Shown in pieces: positions 6,138-7,465 of a stretch of 7,465 bases of DNA. The notes under the pieces are model-generated. The model was not told the origin of the DNA, did not search any database, and saw nothing but the letters and a program-made list of their open reading frames with translations. A program made the translations under genes and the position numbers. Position 1 is the stretch's first letter; every line of letters begins with the position of its first letter. Source of the DNA: Nocardioides sp. (GTDB taxonomy: Bacteria > Actinomycetota > Actinomycetes > Propionibacteriales > Nocardioidaceae); the NCBI GenBank assembly GCA_021731205.1, contig JAKFXV010000089.1:1-7465 (forward strand), read 5' to 3'.

Positions 6138-6722
6138 ATGCGCTCGGTCAGGTCCGCCTCATGGCTGCTGTGCGTCCTTCTGGTCTCCGCCTGTTCCGCG
6201 GACTCCGGCGCGACGACCGATCCCGCCGCCCAGGAACCCGGATCGGCATCGACGCCGGCCGTCCCCGATGCACCCGACGCGACGACCGATGCCCCGGGCG
6301 CCGAGCCCGAGTCAGTGCCGGTCCCGCAGTCCTTGCGTTTCACCGGGACCACTGTCGAGGGCGACCGCTTCGAGGGCGCGACACTGGCGGGGAAACCGGC
6401 CGTCTTGTGGTTCTGGGCGCCGTGGTGTCACATCTGCAAGGGGCAGACACCGAGCGTGTCCGCCCTCGCCGAGAAGTACGCCGGCGAGGTCGCGATCGTG
6501 GGTGTGGCCGGACTCAGCGAAGATCCAGCAGGCATCGCCGCCTTCGCCGCCGACACGTCCGGCATCGTCAACCTCACCGACTCCCCGGGTGAGCTGTGGC
6601 GGAGGTTCGGCATCGTCGAGCAGAGTGTCTTCACGGTGCTCGACGCCGACGGCAAGGTCGTGTCCGAAGGCTTCTTGCGAGACGACGAGCTGAACACGCT
6701 CGTCGCCTCCCTGGTCGGCTGA
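6138..6722 (+). CDS. TlpA/ResA/DsbE-like thioredoxin lipoprotein (resembles mycobacterial MPT53)
   Basis: This is a 194-residue extracytoplasmic thiol-disulfide protein. Residues 1-19 form a signal ending in the lipobox VSAC (Cys19). Residues 20-64 are an Ala/Pro/Asp/Thr-rich linker, and the thioredoxin fold runs from about 66 to 194. The active site is WAPWCHICK with the redox pair Cys97 and Cys100. The stretch GKPAVLWFWAPWC (85-97) is very like M. tuberculosis MPT53/DsbE as I recall it (GKPAVLWFWTPWC). In this group the protein oxidises or reduces cysteines in secreted proteins or apocytochromes. The loop that normally holds the cis-proline next to the active site reads VEQSVFTV (160-167), with Ser163 where proline is expected. 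The ATG at 6138 is chosen because the signal peptide begins there; the frame is open upstream to 5991, inside the esterase gene. A CcdA-type gene follows 19 bases later and probably supplies its electrons. Confidence 0.9.
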   Translation: MRSVRSASWLLCVLLVSACSADSGATTDPAAQEPGSASTPAVPDAPDATTDAPGAEPESVPVPQSLRFTGTTVEGDRFEGATLAGKPAVLWFWAPWCHICKGQTPSVSALAEKYAGEVAIVGVAGLSEDPAGIAAFAADTSGIVNLTDSPGELWRRFGIVEQSVFTVLDADGKVVSEGFLRDDELNTLVASLVG

Positions 6723-6741
6723 GGCCGGGTTCGAGCCAGGG

Positions 6742-7465
6742 ATGCCCGACGGCCTGCTCGCTCTGGCGCTAGGCGCCGGCATGCTGGCCGCCGTCAACCC
6801 GTGCGGCTTCGCCCTGTTGCCGGCGTACCTCTCACTGCTGATCTTGGGAGATCAGTCCCTCTCCCGGTCGCGAACCGTGTGGCGGGCGCTGCGCCTGTCA
6901 CTCGCCATGAGCCTGGGCTTTGCCGCGGTCTTCGCCGTCTTCGGACTCCTGATCGCGCCGGCGGCTGCGGGTGTGCAGCGCTACCTGCCCTGGTTCACGA
7001 TCGTCTTCGGGCTGAGTCTGGTGCTGCTGGGTGGAGCCTTGCTGGCCGGGTGGAGCGTGCGACTGCCGCTCCGGTCCCGGCGGCGGACCGGGCGTCCACT
7101 CAGCTCGTCGTTCGGCTCGATGGTGGGGTTCGGTGCGAGTTATGCCGTCGCTTCGCTCGGTTGCACGATCGCGCCATTCCTGGTGGTGGTCGTCAGCGGG
7201 TTCCGTCAGGAGTCGTGGGCGGTCGGCACAGCGCTGTTCGTCACCTACGCCGCCGGGATGGGACTGGTCGTCGGCACTGTCGCCGTGGCCGTCGCGCTCG
7301 CCCAGGACTCGGTCGTCAGATCGTTGCGCAGGACCGGAGCCTGGGCACCGCGACTGAGTGGACTGCTGTTGCTGCTGGCCGGGGCGTACGTCGCGTACTA
7401 CGGCTGGTGGGAACTGCGGGTCGCCGATGGTGTCGGGTTCGACGATCCGGTCATCGCCGCGGCCA
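6742..7465 (+). CDS. ccdA: CcdA-family transmembrane thiol-electron carrier (3' end beyond the window)
   Basis: An open frame runs from ATG 6742 to the window edge (241 complete codons, no stop). The translation is strongly hydrophobic, with segments at about 4-36, 52-74, 82-104, 127-152, 161-188 and 205-221, giving the six-helix pattern of the CcdA/DsbD transmembrane family. The two redox cysteines sit where the family has them: Cys21 in NPCGFALLPAYL (helix 1) and Cys141 in SLGCTIAPF (helix 4). These relay reducing equivalents from cytoplasmic thioredoxin to an extracytoplasmic thioredoxin-like protein, most likely the lipoprotein encoded 19 bases upstream. The ATG has only a poor AGGG directly before it, so translation may rely on coupling to the upstream gene. 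After helix 6 the chain turns polar (VADGVGFDD, 227-235) and then AVIAA-like at the edge, which may start another segment. Whether cytochrome c maturation genes follow cannot be seen. Confidence 0.9.
   Translation, partial: MPDGLLALALGAGMLAAVNPCGFALLPAYLSLLILGDQSLSRSRTVWRALRLSLAMSLGFAAVFAVFGLLIAPAAAGVQRYLPWFTIVFGLSLVLLGGALLAGWSVRLPLRSRRRTGRPLSSSFGSMVGFGASYAVASLGCTIAPFLVVVVSGFRQESWAVGTALFVTYAAGMGLVVGTVAVAVALAQDSVVRSLRRTGAWAPRLSGLLLLLAGAYVAYYGWWELRVADGVGFDDPVIAAA

Noticed and set aside
1..7465. Mobile elements, CRISPR arrays, tRNA or rRNA genes, phage or defence genes
   Set aside because: No transposase or integrase, no regularly spaced repeats and no tRNA-like folds were seen. The window reads as ordinary chromosomal metabolism and transport.

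Overview
The window comes from a GC-rich chromosome, and codon third positions are mostly G or C. GTG starts, GTGA stop/start overlaps, candidate leaderless promoters and an extracytoplasmic thioredoxin resembling mycobacterial MPT53/DsbE all suggest an actinomycete. I cannot name the genus from this sequence alone. The window is densely coding. It holds six genes in two divergent blocks, and a small regulatory hub at about 4945-5107 separates them.

Left block, minus strand (read from 5036 down to 58): this is a four-gene set that looks like one transcript. A predicted sigma-70-type promoter leads into a clear TPP (THI-box) riboswitch. After it come a TbpA/ThiB-like thiamine-binding lipoprotein, a fused two-domain ThiP-like permease, a ThiQ-like ATPase with a C-terminal extension, and a PAP2-superfamily integral membrane protein. 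The first three are joined by 4-base GTGA overlaps, and the fourth starts 5 bases after the ATPase stop. The ABC proteins alone could pass for iron or polyamine importers. The riboswitch and the TbpA-like motifs identify them as a thiamine (or thiamine phosphate) importer. The lipoprotein would capture the vitamin outside the membrane, the permease would move it across, and the ATPase would power the step. Transcripts would be silenced when intracellular TPP is high.

Right block, plus strand (5108 to the window end): a hormone-sensitive-lipase-type alpha/beta hydrolase comes first, followed by a 67-base gap. Next is a lipoprotein thioredoxin of the TlpA/ResA/DsbE type, and 19 bases later a CcdA-type membrane thiol-electron carrier that runs off the window. 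The last two form a familiar pair in which CcdA carries reducing equivalents from the cytoplasm to an extracytoplasmic thioredoxin-like partner.

Nothing mobile, no RNA gene other than the riboswitch, and no CRISPR was seen. The points most worth a second look are the PAP2 protein attached to a TPP-controlled thiamine import operon, the ribosome binding site lying inside the aptamer's conserved 3' end, the compact divergent control region, and the loss of the usual cis-proline in the thioredoxin.
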